Source: Apium graveolens
Taxonomy: Eukaryota > Streptophyta > Magnoliopsida > Apiales > Apiaceae
NCBI RefSeq assembly: GCF_009905375.1
Contig: NW_027419135.1
Span: 1-64,000 of the forward strand
Direction: 5' to 3'
DNA: 64,000 bases
The position numbers and the translations under genes were made by a program. The notes beneath the pieces were generated by a model, which searched no databases, was not told where the DNA came from, and worked only from the letters and a program-made list of their open reading frames with translations. Shown piece by piece: positions 21,269-34,212 of this stretch (within the stretch, counting starts at the first letter, position 1; the number at the start of each line of letters is the position of its first letter).

Positions 21269-21671
21269 AGATTTTAGTAATCATTTGCCAATTTGATATT
21301 ATTTACTTTAAAGATTACCCTGATAAAGCCTTTCATTATTTCTCCTAATAGCTTTTTTATAAAACTTAACACATAATTAATATAATATATATTTTACTAA
21401 TTAAAAAATCAAATAGATATATCTGAGTATTAAAGTATGACCATGTTTTTTAATGGTCATATATACAGGGAAATGGTGATAACTTATGTAAGATTTTATG
21501 ATGGCATTGTTGTTTAATCATATAAACTTTCTTGTGATTGTCCAGAGAATACATATATGAATAATGATACACGTGTAGTCTTCAAAACATGTTGGATGCA
21601 TCTATCATCTAAATTAGAGAACACGAACTTTCAATGTTTGTACGTACTATTGGAGCACGCTACTGAGTACT

Positions 21672-22370
21672 TGTAAGCATCCTTGGAAGCATGAGTTTTG
21701 TTGGATATGCCTAGGATCATGGAATGCACATGATCCTAAGGCGTGTAAAGGTTATTAAGAGACTCTAAGGAGAGAAGTTGTTGGACTTGGAGCATCGGCT
21801 CAGGAATCCATCAAGAGATATGCTCAATATTATGAAACGTGGGCTACAAATGAAACGTCAAGAGAGAAATCATTAGCAGATCTAAGCGAGATAAAAAATA
21901 AGAAACTTCAGAAACTCGAAACTCGAGAAAAAACATTGTTAGCAAGAACACCAAAGCTTTTTACGGAAGCTTGGTAGCAGATTTTTGAATAAAGATGAGT
22001 ATTAAAATGGACTTATATTTATGGATATTCTATGCCACGAGAAGCATATACGAAAACAAAGGTATTTCAGTAACCACAAGGTGAGGCTGAGGTGGCTTTA
22101 GAAAGGCTCCATGATTACGCAGAGAATAAGCTGCAAAAATACTTTAGGGATGAGGCTAGCTCAGAAGAATTTAATAAAAAAAATCGTAAGGAGATTATAA
22201 ATTTAACTAAGGTAACTGGAAGATATTTTTCGAACTTTCTTAAAGGATTAGAAAATGGGCCATCTGAAGTTAATGTTACTCCAGTGAAAGAAAAGCATGT
22301 CCAATTGACAGATGCCTCGAAGTGTCAATACTGTACTGCCCTAAATGATTGTGACCATAACATGTGCTAA
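21672..22370 (+). pseudogene. ARIADNE-type RBR E3 ligase C-terminal fragment (U1)
   Basis: Starts within the RING2/Rcat finger (CKHPWKHEFCWICLGSWNAH), then, after stops and frameshifts, the Ariadne helical domain: SIKRYAQYYETWATNETSRE, KSLADLSEI, WTYIYGYSMP-like, QGEAEVALERLHDYAENKLQ and YFSNFLKGLENG. It ends with the C-terminal CQYCTALND zinc finger. Plant ARI proteins transfer ubiquitin from E2s via the RING2 cysteine. There are no introns across this stretch, although I recall plant ARI genes as interrupted, so a processed copy is possible. Stops follow CKGY, the next frame lacks 'TEAW' continuity at ~21970, and the N-terminal RING1 and IBR are absent. Longest open part is 22092-22370. Confidence 0.85.
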
Positions 22371-25287
22371 AGGTGCTTGGTGCGTAAACGGGGCTAAAAC
22401 AGAGACACCATTCAAGAATTTCGAGGTAAGAGCTTCTTTAAGGCAACGAAATAAAAAAAATTCATATTTTTCAACTCAACTTAATTTAAGAGATTTTGTA
22501 AGTAGTTGCTACTACTTTGTTTGCAAGTGAACTGGTTTTGTTTTTAACTTAAATTTTTATAATACTTAGATTTTATTTTCCTTATGTTAGACAATTCCTA
22601 TATTTTAATGTTTGTTTGATTGGAATGTGAGGGAAAATGGGGAATTCTTAGAATTGAAGTATTCATTATGGTTTCTCTTGTAATTCACTAGAACTATACT
22701 TACCTCATACCTTTTTGTTTTTGACGGTTGGCTTTGGCATGGGGTCAAGCGTATTAGGATGTAAAATATTATTGTAAATTACAATTGAATATAGACATTA
22801 AGAAATTAATTTTTGATGAGGAGCCGAAGAGCTGCAAACGTCCATCACATCTCGAACCACAAACGGATTAAGCTACCAATCCACTTCGAACACGTTCATT
22901 TAATACAAACAGAAACATTCTCACACTACACATGTCCAATTCCCTCAAATTATTATACATGTAAATGGCCACATACCATTATTACATATTTGTAAAGTCT
23001 TAAAGGAAACCCATCAATTTCGTATTTTTTTATTATTAAATTTCATATCCAGACTCGTTAGAAAATGCAGACATAATTCAAAGCAGAAAGGAACATAGGA
23101 AAAAACAGAAAGGAATATACGAGATGCTGTTAAAGAATGTGAAGAATCTATAAACATGATGTTATACAATTTATGCATTCGATGACATATATATGCTTTT
23201 TTGCTGTTTCAACCAATTTTTTTAGAGAATATTGAACACAGACCATAGGTATAAATTGATCTTGGTCTTTTTCATGGATTACACTAAAGGCTAGAGCAAG
23301 AGTGAACATGTGTAGTTTATGGAGACTGCTTCTCCATTAGTTCCATCACAACACTTGCAAATCAATCCCAGTTTTCCTTTGTGTTACCTCCTCTATTCAT
23401 CGTATTATTATTCATTTTACTACGAGAGGACCATCAAATAAATTTAACTAAACTAAATTTCTAAATTACAAGTCATTATATTTATGGGGTTTATTTACAC
23501 ACATATCACCATCATGAAGTAGAAACTTCAATCCCCTGCAGCTCCCAGTGTTATTTAGTATGAGACACCCGAGTTCATTCTAATATGTTAGATGCCTGGA
23601 TATTTGATTTCAGAATTTCTCATTTGACATGTAGTCATATTAAACTAGCATTTTCAAATAGTAGTTTGTAACACTCCTATACCACATTTGAATGTTGTCA
23701 TATTTTTTAGTATCAAAAGTAAAACTCATTACTTGTAGTCCACGATTCCATGTCAAATGAAAATTTATAAAACCCCTTACACACACATTAGCACATTAGA
23801 ATGGAATTACGCGTGTGAGATGCCACATAGCATATACTCAACAAGGAGATTAGATTATTTTCCAAAGACCTCTTCATGAAATCTATTGTAACAAAAGTAC
23901 TTAATAGCTACATTAACAAAATTAGCTAATTCTTTTTCTACCATTGATACATATTTATATTAGAAACTAAAGTATGATAAATAGTCACTTAAATATTTGA
24001 ATTTGATATAATGATATATCACCCGTACCCCACTATTATATTCACCAATGAATATAAATATACATGATTAAAATTGATAAACAGATAAATAAAAATTACG
24101 GTAAAAAAACTTTGCAATCCCATCTCACATATGATTAAGAATCAGATCAGCTCAAGTTTCCAAATTATTGAAACAACTCATTGCATTCAGAAATCCTCAA
24201 TAATATAACTAACCAATAATATAAAAGGAAATTTTCTTCAATTAATAGGCATTTCTATTTCTCTCAATACAATGGTTAAAAAACAGAATCTATATAATCT
24301 AAGGATTGTTCATGAAATATCATCATCTTAAAAAAATTAATTTCAATATAATGATGTACCATGAACATCCTCAAATTATATGGATTTGATAAACTATAAC
24401 ATATTTTTGTTAACAAATTTAAATATTTTTACACTATCATTATATGAGAGGTCTTCTTACTATCATTATATACAAGAATACATAAGAAAAGGACACTCTA
24501 TGATTTGTAATTTGTGTATGAGGAACATAGATTGTGTAGTATTTATAGTAGAATAGAGGGATATTAAAAAAATAAGTCAATAACATTACCATTGATTTCA
24601 AAGTATAACCTATGTTTACAGCTGGATAAAATCCACAAAATACAAATTTCATATATACTCATTTAATTGGTGAAATCTGTGGTAAAAATAAAGTACAATT
24701 TTTTACATATATTTATATATAATATAGTTGAACTTTTTTGTTATGACAATAATATGAAAGACACATTTTTTATTAAATAATATGCAATTTTAATTGATGA
24801 GAGGTATTAATATATTTAAAAATAAACTATTTGAATACAATGCACAATGCACAATATACTTATTTTTTTAATTTTCTGTACAATGTAACTTAACAACAAT
24901 ATAAAACAAACATTTTTAAATATTATGCAATTTTGGATAGTAAGAGATAGTATATCCAAAAATAAATTATTTTAGTAGTAAGGTGCACTTTTTTTTTACA
25001 AAACCCATAAGGACAAAATATTAAGTAAGTAGTAATATATGAATATGTATATTTATCGATAACATATTTTTAAAGTGAAACAATGATTTTTAGATTATTA
25101 AGATATATGGGTACTCATGATTTGTTGGTGGTTCACCAAAAGGACAGATGGGCTTTTTTGAAACTTGGTAAAGGAAGGTTAAATGAATAATTGTTAATTG
25201 GCTCAATACAATATTATTTTAATCTCTTTAAAAAAAATCGAATAGTCCTCTAAGTTTGCAAAGTTGTTTAATTAAAACTTGAATATC

Positions 25288-25643
25288 ATTTTTTAAAGCC
25301 TTACAGATCACAAAAAGTATCATATAAATCCTTTTTAGAGCGGCCGAAACCAACAACAAAAGATAAACTAATATCATAACATAAAACACTAACATCCCAA
25401 AAAGATGGGCACCACTAACAACCTTGATAACAAGGTACTCGACAAGATCTCACCCGAAAAGAATTAGATCTTTGTTTTATTGAGAAAATGATAGATAAAT
25501 AAAGAGGAGATGGGCGAGCGAAGGGGGGCTTGATCGATTGATGGATGAAGGTTGAAGAATGAAGAAGTGTTGGCTAGAACTCTAGTTTCGGGGGTTGACT
25601 CTCAATGCCCTAATCTTTTTTTGCGTAAAATTATTATGTGTGT
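25288..25643 (-). mobile_element. 356-bp retroposon-like insert with 13-bp TSD
   Basis: Flanked by AAACTTGAATATC on both sides (25275-25287 and 25644-25656), while U1 has this 13-mer once (~20955). On the reverse strand the insert ends in ...CTTTAAAAAAT, a short A-tail-like 3' end. The long target duplication and A-rich tail fit LINE/SINE-style target-primed insertion, or a retroposed transcript. No internal polymerase III boxes or open frame are obvious, and I do not recognise the sequence. Confidence 0.6.
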
Positions 25644-26286
25644 AAACTTGAATATCTTTTCATTCTCAATAAATTAAGATTTGATTGTTATTTAATCATA
25701 TATTTATGAGCGTGAAGCAAAAAAATTTAGCCGCATCAAGTCACTAATGCCAAATTTTTCACCAAAGTTGTAGACATACGCCTCGAATAAATGGATGCTC
25801 TCCAACATTTTGAAAGCTTAATCAATCAATTATATTATAACTATTTACTTGTAAAGCTTCTTTAGCTTCTTTACAAGCTATATTTTAGTATTCATTACTA
25901 ATTTGTCATTATTTACTTTAAAGATTACCTTGGTAAATCCTTTCGTTATTTCTTCTAATAGCTTTTTTATACTTAACACATAATTAATATAATATATATT
26001 TTACTAATTAGAAAATAAAATAAATATATCTGGGTATTATTGTATGGCCAAGTCTTGTAATGGTCATATATACAGGGAAATGGTGATAACTTATGTAAGA
26101 TTATATGATGGCATTGTTTTTTAATCATAGAAACTTTCTTGTGATTGTGTAGAGAATACACAAATGAATAATGATACACCTCTAGTCTTCAAAACATGTT
26201 GGATGCATCTACCATCAAAATCAAAGAGCATGATCTTTTTGATATTTATATGTACAGTTGGAGCATGCTAATGAGTACTAATAAGC

Positions 26287-26980
26287 GTCCTTGCAAGCAC
26301 GAGTTGTGTTGGATGTGCACAGGACCATGGAATGCACATGATCCTAAGGCGTGTAATGGTTATTAGGAGACTGTGGGGAGAGGAGAATATGAAGTTGTTA
26401 GGCTTAGAGCATCCGCTCACGAATACATCAAGAGATATGCTTATTATTATGAAAGGTCGGTTGTAAATGAAAAGTCAAGAGAGAAAGCATTAGCAGATCT
26501 AAGCGAGATATAAAATAAGAAACTTCAGAAACTCGAGAAAAAATATTGTCAGCGAGAACACCTAAGCTTCTTTATGGAAGCTTGGAAGCAAATTTTTGAA
26601 TAGAGGCGTGTGTTAAAATGGACTTATATTTATGGATATTCTATGCGACCAGAAGCATATACGAAAACAAAACTATTTGAGTAACCACAAGGTGAGGCTG
26701 AGGTGGCTTTAGAAAGGCTCCATGATTACGCAGAGAATAAGCTGCAAAAATACTTTAGGGATGAGGCTAGCTCAGAAGAATTTAATTAAAAAAACGTAAG
26801 GAGCTTATAAATTTAACTAAGGTAGCTGGAAGATATTTTTCAAACTTTCTCAAAAGATTAGAAAATGGGCTATGTGAAGTTGATGTTACTCTAGTGAAAG
26901 AAAAGCATGTCAAATTGACAGATGCCTGGCAATGTCAATACTGTACTACCCTAAATGGTCGTTACCATAACATGTGTTAA
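26287..26980 (+). pseudogene. ARIADNE-type RBR E3 ligase C-terminal fragment (U2)
   Basis: Second copy of the same fragment, with an independent set of stops. The RING2 end reads KHELCWMCTGPWNAHDP. The helical domain includes EYIKRYAYYYE, KALADLSEI then a stop, AWKQIFE, VLKWTYIYGYSMRPEAY, EVALERLHDYAENKLQKYF and NLTKVAGRYFSNFLKRLENG. It finishes with CQYCTTLN. It keeps GEYEVVRLRASAHEY where U1 is shifted, showing that different copies preserve different parts. Not functional. Confidence 0.85.
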
Positions 26981-27370
26981 GGGTGCTTGGTGCGTAAAGG
27001 GGGTTAAAACAGAGACACCATTCAAAAACTTTGAGGTAAGAGTTTCTTTAAGGCAACGAGATAAAAAAATTCTTAGTTTTCAAGTCAGCTTAATTTAAGT
27101 GATTTAGTAAGTAGTTGCTACTGTTTTGTTTCCAAGTGAACTGGTTTTGTTTTTACCTTAAATTTTCATATTACTTAGATTTTGCTTTATTTATGTTAGA
27201 CAATTCCTATATTTTGATGTTTGTTTGATTGGAATATGAATGTAGTAGAATTTCTATGAAGTAATTTTAAGTCTGCTACATCTCATATGAAAGTGAAAAA
27301 CTACTTATAGACTTATAGTATTATGTGATAAGCTGGGCAATAAAAAACAAATTAAAATAGTCATGAAAAT

Positions 27371-27442
27371 GGGGAATTCTGAGAATTAAACTCAGAACCT
27401 CTCACTCCCTAAGCGAGAATCATACAACTAGACCAAATTCCA
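27371..27442 (-). tRNA. tRNA-Pro(AGG) pseudogene
   Basis: The reverse strand reads TGGAATTTGGTCTAGTTGTA, TGATTCTCGCTTAGGGAGTG, AGAGGTTCTGAGTTTAATTC and TCAGAATTCCC. This is the plant tRNA-Pro cloverleaf: D-arm GGTCTAG..GTATGA, anticodon stem CTCGC/GTGAG with loop TTAGGGA (anticodon AGG), T-arm TCTGAG..TTAATTC..TCAGA. The first acceptor pair is T-C instead of G-C, the T-loop reads TTTAATT not TTCGATT, and the anticodon stem has a G-T pair. It is probably inactive. In U1 only the last ~17 bases survive at a deletion edge (~22638). Confidence 0.75.
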
Positions 27443-28864
27443 TCATGGGTGCAAACCAAAAAATAGTTTAGAACATCTCTATCACCCCCAAAAGCGGAAC
27501 AAGTAACACAAAAATATTTGAAGCATCCCATTGTCTGGTTTTTGTCTTTAATGGAAAGAGTTTATGTCGGAGAGCATTAATTTTATAGCAAACAACATTA
27601 ATTTGGCAGCAAATATTTTTCTAGTTGTCTTTCCTTTTTAGACGATTATTGGACAAATTATTTTGAAGTATTCATTATGGTTTCTCTTGTAATTAAATAG
27701 AACTGTACTTACATCATACCACTTTGTTTCTAACCGTTGGCTGTGGCCCGGGGGTCAAGCGTATTAGGATCTAAAATATTATTGTAAATTACAATTGAAT
27801 ATAGACAATAAGAAATTCATTTTTGATGAGGAGCTGAAGAGCTGCAAACGTCCATCACATCTCGAACCACAAATGGATTAAGCTACCAATTCACTTCGAA
27901 CACGTTCATTTAATATAAACAGAAACATCCTTAGACTACAGGTGTCCAATTCCCTGCTCACAATTCAAATTAATATACATGTAAATGAAAACATACCATT
28001 ATTACATATTTGTAAACTCTTAAATGAAATCCATCAATTTCGTATTCTTTTTTATTATTAAATTTCATATCCAGACTCGTTAGAAAATGCAGACATAATT
28101 CAAAGAAGAAAGGAACATAGGAAAAACAGAAAGGAATATACGGGATGTCTTTAAACAAAGTGAAGAATCTATAAACATAATGTTATACAATTTATGCATT
28201 TAGTCACATATATGTGCTTCTTTGATATTTCAACCAATTTTTTAAGAGAATATTGTACACAGACCATAAGTATAAATTGATCTTGGTCACTTACATGGAT
28301 TACACTAAAGGTTAGAGCAAGAGTGAACCCATGTAGTTTATGCAGACTGCTTCTCCATTAGTTCCATCACACCACTTGCAAATCAATCCGAGTTTTCCTT
28401 TGAGTTACCTTCCCTATTCATAGTATCATTATTCACTTTACTAATAGAGGACCATCAAATGAATTTAATTAAACTGAATTTCTAAATTACAAGTCATTAT
28501 ATTTATCGGGTTTACTTACACACATATCACCATCATGAAGTAGAAACTTCAATCCCCTGCAGCTCCCAGTGTTATTTAGTATTAGACACCCGAGTTCATT
28601 TTAATATGTTAGACGGGTGGATAATTGATTTGAGAAATTCTCAGTTGACCTGTAGTCAGAATACACTAGCATTTTCAAATAGTAGTTTGTAACATTCCTA
28701 TACCACATTTGGATGTTGTCAAGTTATATGTTTTAGTATCATAAGTAAAACTCATTACCCGTAGTCCACGATTACATATCAAATGAAAATTTATAAAACC
28801 CCTTACATACACATTAGCGTATTAGAATGGAATTAAGGGTGTGAGATACCACATAGCATATAGG

Positions 28865-30260
28865 CAACAAGGAGATTAGATGATTTTCCAAAGACCTCTT
28901 CATCAAATAAAAAAATGATTATAACCAAAGTACTTAATAGCTACATTAATAAAATTAGGTAATTATTTTATGTGGGAGAGCATTAATTTTGTAGCGAACA
29001 ACATTAATTTGGCAGCAAATATTTTTCTAGCTATTTTTCCTTTTTAGACGATTATTGGACAAACTATTTGGAAGTATTCATTATGGTTTCTCTTGTAATT
29101 AAATAGAACTGTACTTACATCATACCACATTATTTCTAACCGTTGGCTGTGGCCCGGGGGTCTAGCGTATTAGGATCTAAAATATTATTGTAAATTACAA
29201 TTGAATATAGAAATTAAGAAATTGATTTTTGATGAGGAGCCGAAGAGCTGCAAACGTCCATCACATCTCGAACCACAAATGGATTAAGCTACCAATCCAC
29301 TTCGAACACGTTCATTTAATACAAACAGAAACATCCTCAGACTATACATGTCCAATTCCCTGCCCACTTATTATACATGTAAATGGCGACATACCATTAT
29401 TACATATTTGTAAAGTCTTAAATGAAACCCATCAATTTCGTATTTTTTTATTATTAAATTTCATATCGAGACTCTTTAGAAAATGCAGACATAATTTAAA
29501 GCAGAAAGGAACATAGGAAAAAATAGAAAGGAATATACGGGATGCTGTTAAACAAAGTAAAGAATCTATAAACATGATGTTATACAATTTATGCATCCGG
29601 TCACATATATGTGCTTTTTTGATGTTTCAACCAAGTTTTTTAGAGAATATTGTACACGGACCATAAGTATAAATTGATCTTGGTCGCTTCCATGGATTAC
29701 ACTAAAGGCTAGAATAAGAGTGAACCGGTGTAGTTTATGCAGGCTGCTTCTCCATTAGTTCCATCACAACACTTGTAAATCAATCCCAGTTTTTCTTTGA
29801 GTTACCTCCTCTATTCATGGTATCATTATTCATTTTACTAAGAGAGGACCATCAAATGAATTTATTAAACTGAATTTCTAAATTATAAGTCATTATATTT
29901 ATCGGGTTTACTTACATGCATATCACCATCATGAAGTAGAAACTTCAATCCCCTGCAGCTCCCAGTGTTATTTAGTATCAGACACCCGAGTTCATTCCAA
30001 TATGTTAGACGCGTGGATATTTGATTTGAGAATTTCTCATTTGATATGTAGTCATATTAAACTAGCATTTTCAAATAGTAGTTTGTAACACTCCTATACC
30101 ACATTTGAATATTGTCAAGTTATATTTTTTAGTATCAAAAGTAAAACTCATTACATGTAGTCCATGATTACATGTCAAATGAAAATTTATAAAACCCCTT
30201 ACACATATATTAGCGGATTAGAATGGAATTAACGGTGTGAGATACCACATAGCATATAGG
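28865..30260 (+). repeat. Tandem array monomer U3 (internally deleted)
   Basis: About 1.4 kb. The first ~110 bp match the monomer start; the sequence then jumps at about 28972 to the part equivalent to 27567 of U2 (GGAGAGCATTAATTTT...). The ARIADNE fragment, the doubled block and the tRNA relic are thus missing. The rear part is intact to the next monomer start. No gene. Confidence 0.8.
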
Positions 30261-31821
30261 CAACAAGGAGATTAGATGATTTTCCAAAGACACTACAAGA
30301 AAAATGTCAATAGACATCACACATTAGACATCGGTTACGTTTGCCACTGATGTTAAAAGATTTTATAACAGCATCCCGTGTTTTTATGATGTCATTGCCA
30401 TTCGAAGACATCAGTTATTTTAAAAATGATGTCTAAAGTTACCTAAAAAAAATTCAATTCGCGCCCACCTTAATATTTTCCCCGCTAGTCAAAATTTCCC
30501 CCCTTATCCAAAAAAATCACCACGCTCATTAGCCAATATTTTGGTTCCCCCATTATTTTCTCTCGACTAAACACTCATCTCCCCCCCGCTCACTCTCACC
30601 TCGACAACTCACCTCACCATCTCAATTCCACTCATCTCACATGTTCTCACCATCTCACCTCCCCTCCCCATCTCACCTTCTCTATGTGTTCATCATCTCG
30701 ACTCAACTAAAGCTCTGTTTTTAAGCTTTGTAAGATTATCTAATCTCTATTCTTAAATCGAAATGGTCTTCTCTATATGATAACAAAATTTGTAAATTGG
30801 GGTTTCTTTAAATCAAAACCCTAATTTGTTAAATTGGGGTTTTTCCAAATTGAAACCCTAATTTGCTTATATGCCTTGTGTATGGTGCTTTCATTTAATT
30901 CAATATATTTTGGAGTTATTAATTCTTTTCAATTTTTGGTTATATACGGGACCTTTTTTGCATACGGTTGTGGATTTAATATCTAGGTATTCATTTGTTT
31001 AAAGTTTGATTGAAAGTTGGGTTGTGTTACTCATTGGTTTATGCTTTTATGTTTGTATGTTATATGATTTAGTTTTTATGTTAGGTTGTGTTTGTGACTA
31101 TGTAACTTTTTGCTTATCGCATAGATCCGTCTAAAAGGTTCTTTAATTATGCCCAAAGATATAGAACTCGGTTACTTCTGTGGACTGCTACAATTGAATT
31201 TACTCTTCATCGTATTATTGTTAGACACAAAGCATGTAAAGGATTTGGAGTTTATGTTAGATCTATATATTTAGGGTACATTTAGATGTGATTGTTTAAT
31301 ATATGTGAGAATGTGAAGCTAATTAAAAACAAACCGGGATAACATCATTTTCCCATATTATTTCCATTAAAAATTTATGTTTTCTTGAAGTTCTACTTGT
31401 TTACATATGAACAAAATTATTTCTTTTATCTAATAACAGTACTTGTTTTTAACATATTGCGGCATTTAGAATCAATATATTTTCAGGATTAAGCATGTTG
31501 TTTGATTCATTTTCTTACAATTTCTGCCCCTGGTTCTTGCTATTAGAGTAGATAAAGTCTGAAGCCTTTGATCAACTTTTTTCTCAAGGTAGCTTAGAAC
31601 TTAGATTTTTTCGTTATACCACGTGTAAAGGTTAATAATTAAAAGATAGAGAAAATAGTAAATTATAAATATATTTTTAAATTAGTTCCTTATTTAACAT
31701 GTTTTTTTTGCTTTTCCAGCCTTTCATCTTCTGTCATTTCTAAGTATATGCTTTTATTTTGTTTGGTTTGAAAGACCTAGATTGTGTCCAATTATATTTT
31801 CATCTTGATATATTTAAGCAG

Positions 31822-31961
31822 GGACAAAGGTGAAGTATTAGGTGAAGCTATGTAGATAATGTAATGTGATGATAGAGTACATGACATGCAAAGAGTTGCA
31901 GCATTTATTAAAGGTTTGGCCACATTTTCATTGTGCTTCGGTGTTGCTGAATCAATGGCTG
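31822..31961 (+). pseudogene. Captured NOC3 exon (nucleolar complex protein 3)
   Basis: The 140-bp exon lies between acceptor TTTAAGCAG and donor CTG|GTATAT. It reads DKGEVLGEAM, stop, IM, stop, CDDRVHDMQRVAAFIKGLAT then FSLCFGVAESMAG. This matches the conserved C-terminal block of NOC3, a nucleolar factor for 60S ribosome maturation and replication licensing (family pattern CDDRxHDMQxxAAFIKRLATFSLxFGSAESMA). Two stops replace Lys and Leu codons. The next exon fragment lies at 32450, in the right gene order. Confidence 0.82.
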
Positions 31962-32449
31962 GTATATTGTAGTTAACTCACAGCTCTTTATCATTATTAT
32001 ACGAGTAATTCTTTTTTATGATATGCAAAATTGTGAAAAAATATTACACCTCTGGTTACTCTGAAGCATCTTCTTTAAAAGAATGTAAAATATTACAGAT
32101 CTGGACTTCTACTCTTAGTCACCTAATGTTTTACTCCGGAAAAGTGATAAAATTCAAATATACTTCTCTAAATAACATTTCTTTCATTATATTTTCTCCA
32201 AATATAATGATAATGAAAAAAATGATGAATATTTATGGTGATTTTTTGGGAAGATATAATACTGTTGTATGCACTTGTATATCAGTAACTTGGTTTCTTA
32301 AATTAGTTGTAATGACTGGCCAACTGTCGGGACACAATTTAGAATATATCAGCCTTCTTGTGTATGGTTAAGTTGTCAACTAAATGTCTCTATATCATGT
32401 TATGTCTTGTCAGCATCATTTGTTGATGCCTTATTAACATTATTTGCAG

Positions 32450-32500
32450 ATTTATCACCCTTATTCTTCAGACCCAAATCTCAATATATTTCCAAGATTA
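32450..32500 (+). pseudogene. Captured NOC3 exon, downstream piece
   Basis: After an acceptor TTATTTGCAG the frame reads IYHPYSSDPNLNIF, matching the (K)YQPYASDPNLSGA segment found downstream of the previous exon in NOC3 proteins. It loses homology after about 14 codons. Exon order and strand agree with the 31822-31961 exon, so one genomic piece with its introns was captured. The intron between them contains no recognised exon for the intervening LLQKN...CRNLLENDAGG part, which may be decayed or deleted. Confidence 0.65.
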
Positions 32501-33479
32501 AGCAGGTTGTATGTATGCGGCTTCAGCCATTCACTGATTCTTTGTAGGCATCAACTATTGAGCTTGCTGGCTCAAAGGTTGATGTAGCTTATATCAACAG
32601 ATGAATGATATTACCTTTGTGGTCAATGTTATTTCTATGAAAAGTGTCTTTGACTTGTGTTACAATCCAAGGTACATTGTTGAAGGCATTTTATTACTAT
32701 CAATGACCTACTCTGTACTTTTTCTTTTAAAAGGACCTGCTCTACTATTTCTAGTATTTTGCGACCAACACAATATTTAGTTTGTCGCTAAATGATCTGA
32801 ATAGAGTTTTTTTCACTAGCAATGCAACGCAGGACACCATGATAAATATAAATTATAATGTCAAAAATTATAAAGCAAATAGGAGTATTCAAGCTTTGTT
32901 GAATTATTTTGTATATATGTTACATGTTGTAATGTACTAATCCCTTCTCTAATTAAAATTGTTTATAATTGGTTGATAACATACTTGGTCAATTAATATT
33001 GTTTTTAATTATTCTCTTTTATCCGTGATGTGGCCACCTTCCACACCTATAAACTAGAATTCTTGCTCAATCTGATTTTGTTCTTGATCAAGTATACTAT
33101 GGTTTTCTCAAGTTTATCTAATGGCGTTGGTGTACAATAGTTTTGTAGGTTTTAATCGAAGGACAAGAAGAAGAGATTCTAATACATTCTTTTGTATTGG
33201 AATCTCATTTGTCATTCTCATTCATGTTTCCATTATCCCAAAGGTCCCTAATTTTTATAACTGCTAACAGAAAATATGTATTTTATTTATCCTACTAAAA
33301 AGAATTAATAGTACTGGCCATGATTGTTCTTCCTAAAAAGGGGCATAAGCTATCGTATATTTAAGTGCTAGTTTAGAAAACTAAGTTCAGATATTCTTGA
33401 CCTTAGCTTGTAAATATTCAAAGATTTTACCTAGTAAAGAAACTTTTGGAATTCAAATATACCTATATTATTTCTTTTA

Positions 33480-34130
33480 ATGTTCTCAGAGTGTTTTGTA
33501 CAGGGTTCAATTGACTTGTTACGTATCGACTTTTTTTTTTGCAAGACTTGTCACATATCTACTTTAAATGTAATAAGCATAAGTTTTCTTCGATTGTTGA
33601 CTGCATTGTGTTTTCCTACCTTTTCTGTGAACTGGCTTTAGATTATGGCTTCTTGAGTATTGTGCTACTGATGAAGCTCTAAGCGGCATGCATCCTGGAC
33701 ACGTTTGATTCCCTTCTTTAACAGTTTAACTTGTTCAATTGTTTGCACACTATTTCGGAGCACTTGTGCTTTTAAATTCTTCACCTTGACAGCATTATTA
33801 ATTTTTAATTTGTTGTTGCAGATGCAATGCTCACTCAATTCAACAGTTAAACCATAAGATGTTATTTTGCAATCTATTTGTGCAAATGCTTTGTTTCAAA
33901 TTAGTGCAACCATAATTGGTCCAGTGTTGATTAAAATATTTAAGGTGTGAAGCTGCAGGACTAGAAGATGCGTTATGTAAACGAGTAATGATCACTCCTA
34001 AAGAAGTTATAAAACGAAGTCTTGGTCTTCTTAGTGCTGTTAGCAGGGATGGGTTAGCTAAGATACTATATTCTCGATATTTATGTTATCAGGGATGGCT
34101 TAGCAAGCATATAACAATAGTTTGGTTTTG
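33480..34130 (+). other. Unrecognised coding-like patches in CACTA interior
   Basis: Two patches stay open. One is at about 33487-33690 (ECFVQGSIDLLRIDFF then, after a T-run, LSHIYFKCNKHKFSS); it is fully open in the second copy at 56518-56718. The other is at about 33944-34129 (RCEAAGLEDALCKRVMITPK then EVIKRSLGLLSAVSRDGLAK). The composition of the second looks like real protein. Neither family is recognised; they may be further captured exons. Confidence 0.3.
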
Positions 34131-34212
34131 AACGATTCTGTAATAAAACTAGATACTTGATATTTATGTTGTTGAATATAAGTGTTTAGTTAGTTCATTA
34201 TTTAATTACTTT

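Larger units (their letters stand above)
19194..23838 (+). repeat. Tandem array monomer U1
   Basis: Starts with CAACAAGGAGATTAGATGAT, the sequence that also opens monomers at 23839, 28865, 30261 and 36123. At about 4.65 kb it is a near complete unit: AT-rich front part, a doubled ~80-bp block (21128-21268), an ARIADNE fragment (21672-22370) and a rear AT-rich part ending in ATGCCACATAGCATA. It carries a private solo LTR at 20078-20404. It lacks about 270 bp (including most of the tRNA-Pro relic) present in U2. Confidence 0.85.
23839..28864 (+). repeat. Tandem array monomer U2
   Basis: A complete unit of about 5.0 kb, collinear with U1. Private features are a 356-bp insert with 13-bp target duplication (25288-25643) and a tRNA-Pro relic (27371-27442) whose region is deleted from U1. 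It has no solo LTR. It contains the second ARIADNE fragment (26287-26980). No other gene seen. Confidence 0.85.

Noticed and set aside
22813..22995. Repeated small open frame starting MMRSRRAANVHH (also 29229, 45890, 52288)
   Set aside because: It recurs only because the monomer recurs. Its length differs between copies through frameshifts and it resembles no protein family.
27371..27442. Functional tRNA-Pro gene
   Set aside because: Mismatch at the first acceptor pair, altered T-loop and a position inside a decayed repeat point to a pseudogene.
32018..32371. 117-codon open frame inside the CACTA element
   Set aside because: It begins just after the NOC3 exon in what should be intron, is broken in the second copy (62 codons) and has low-complexity AT-rich composition.
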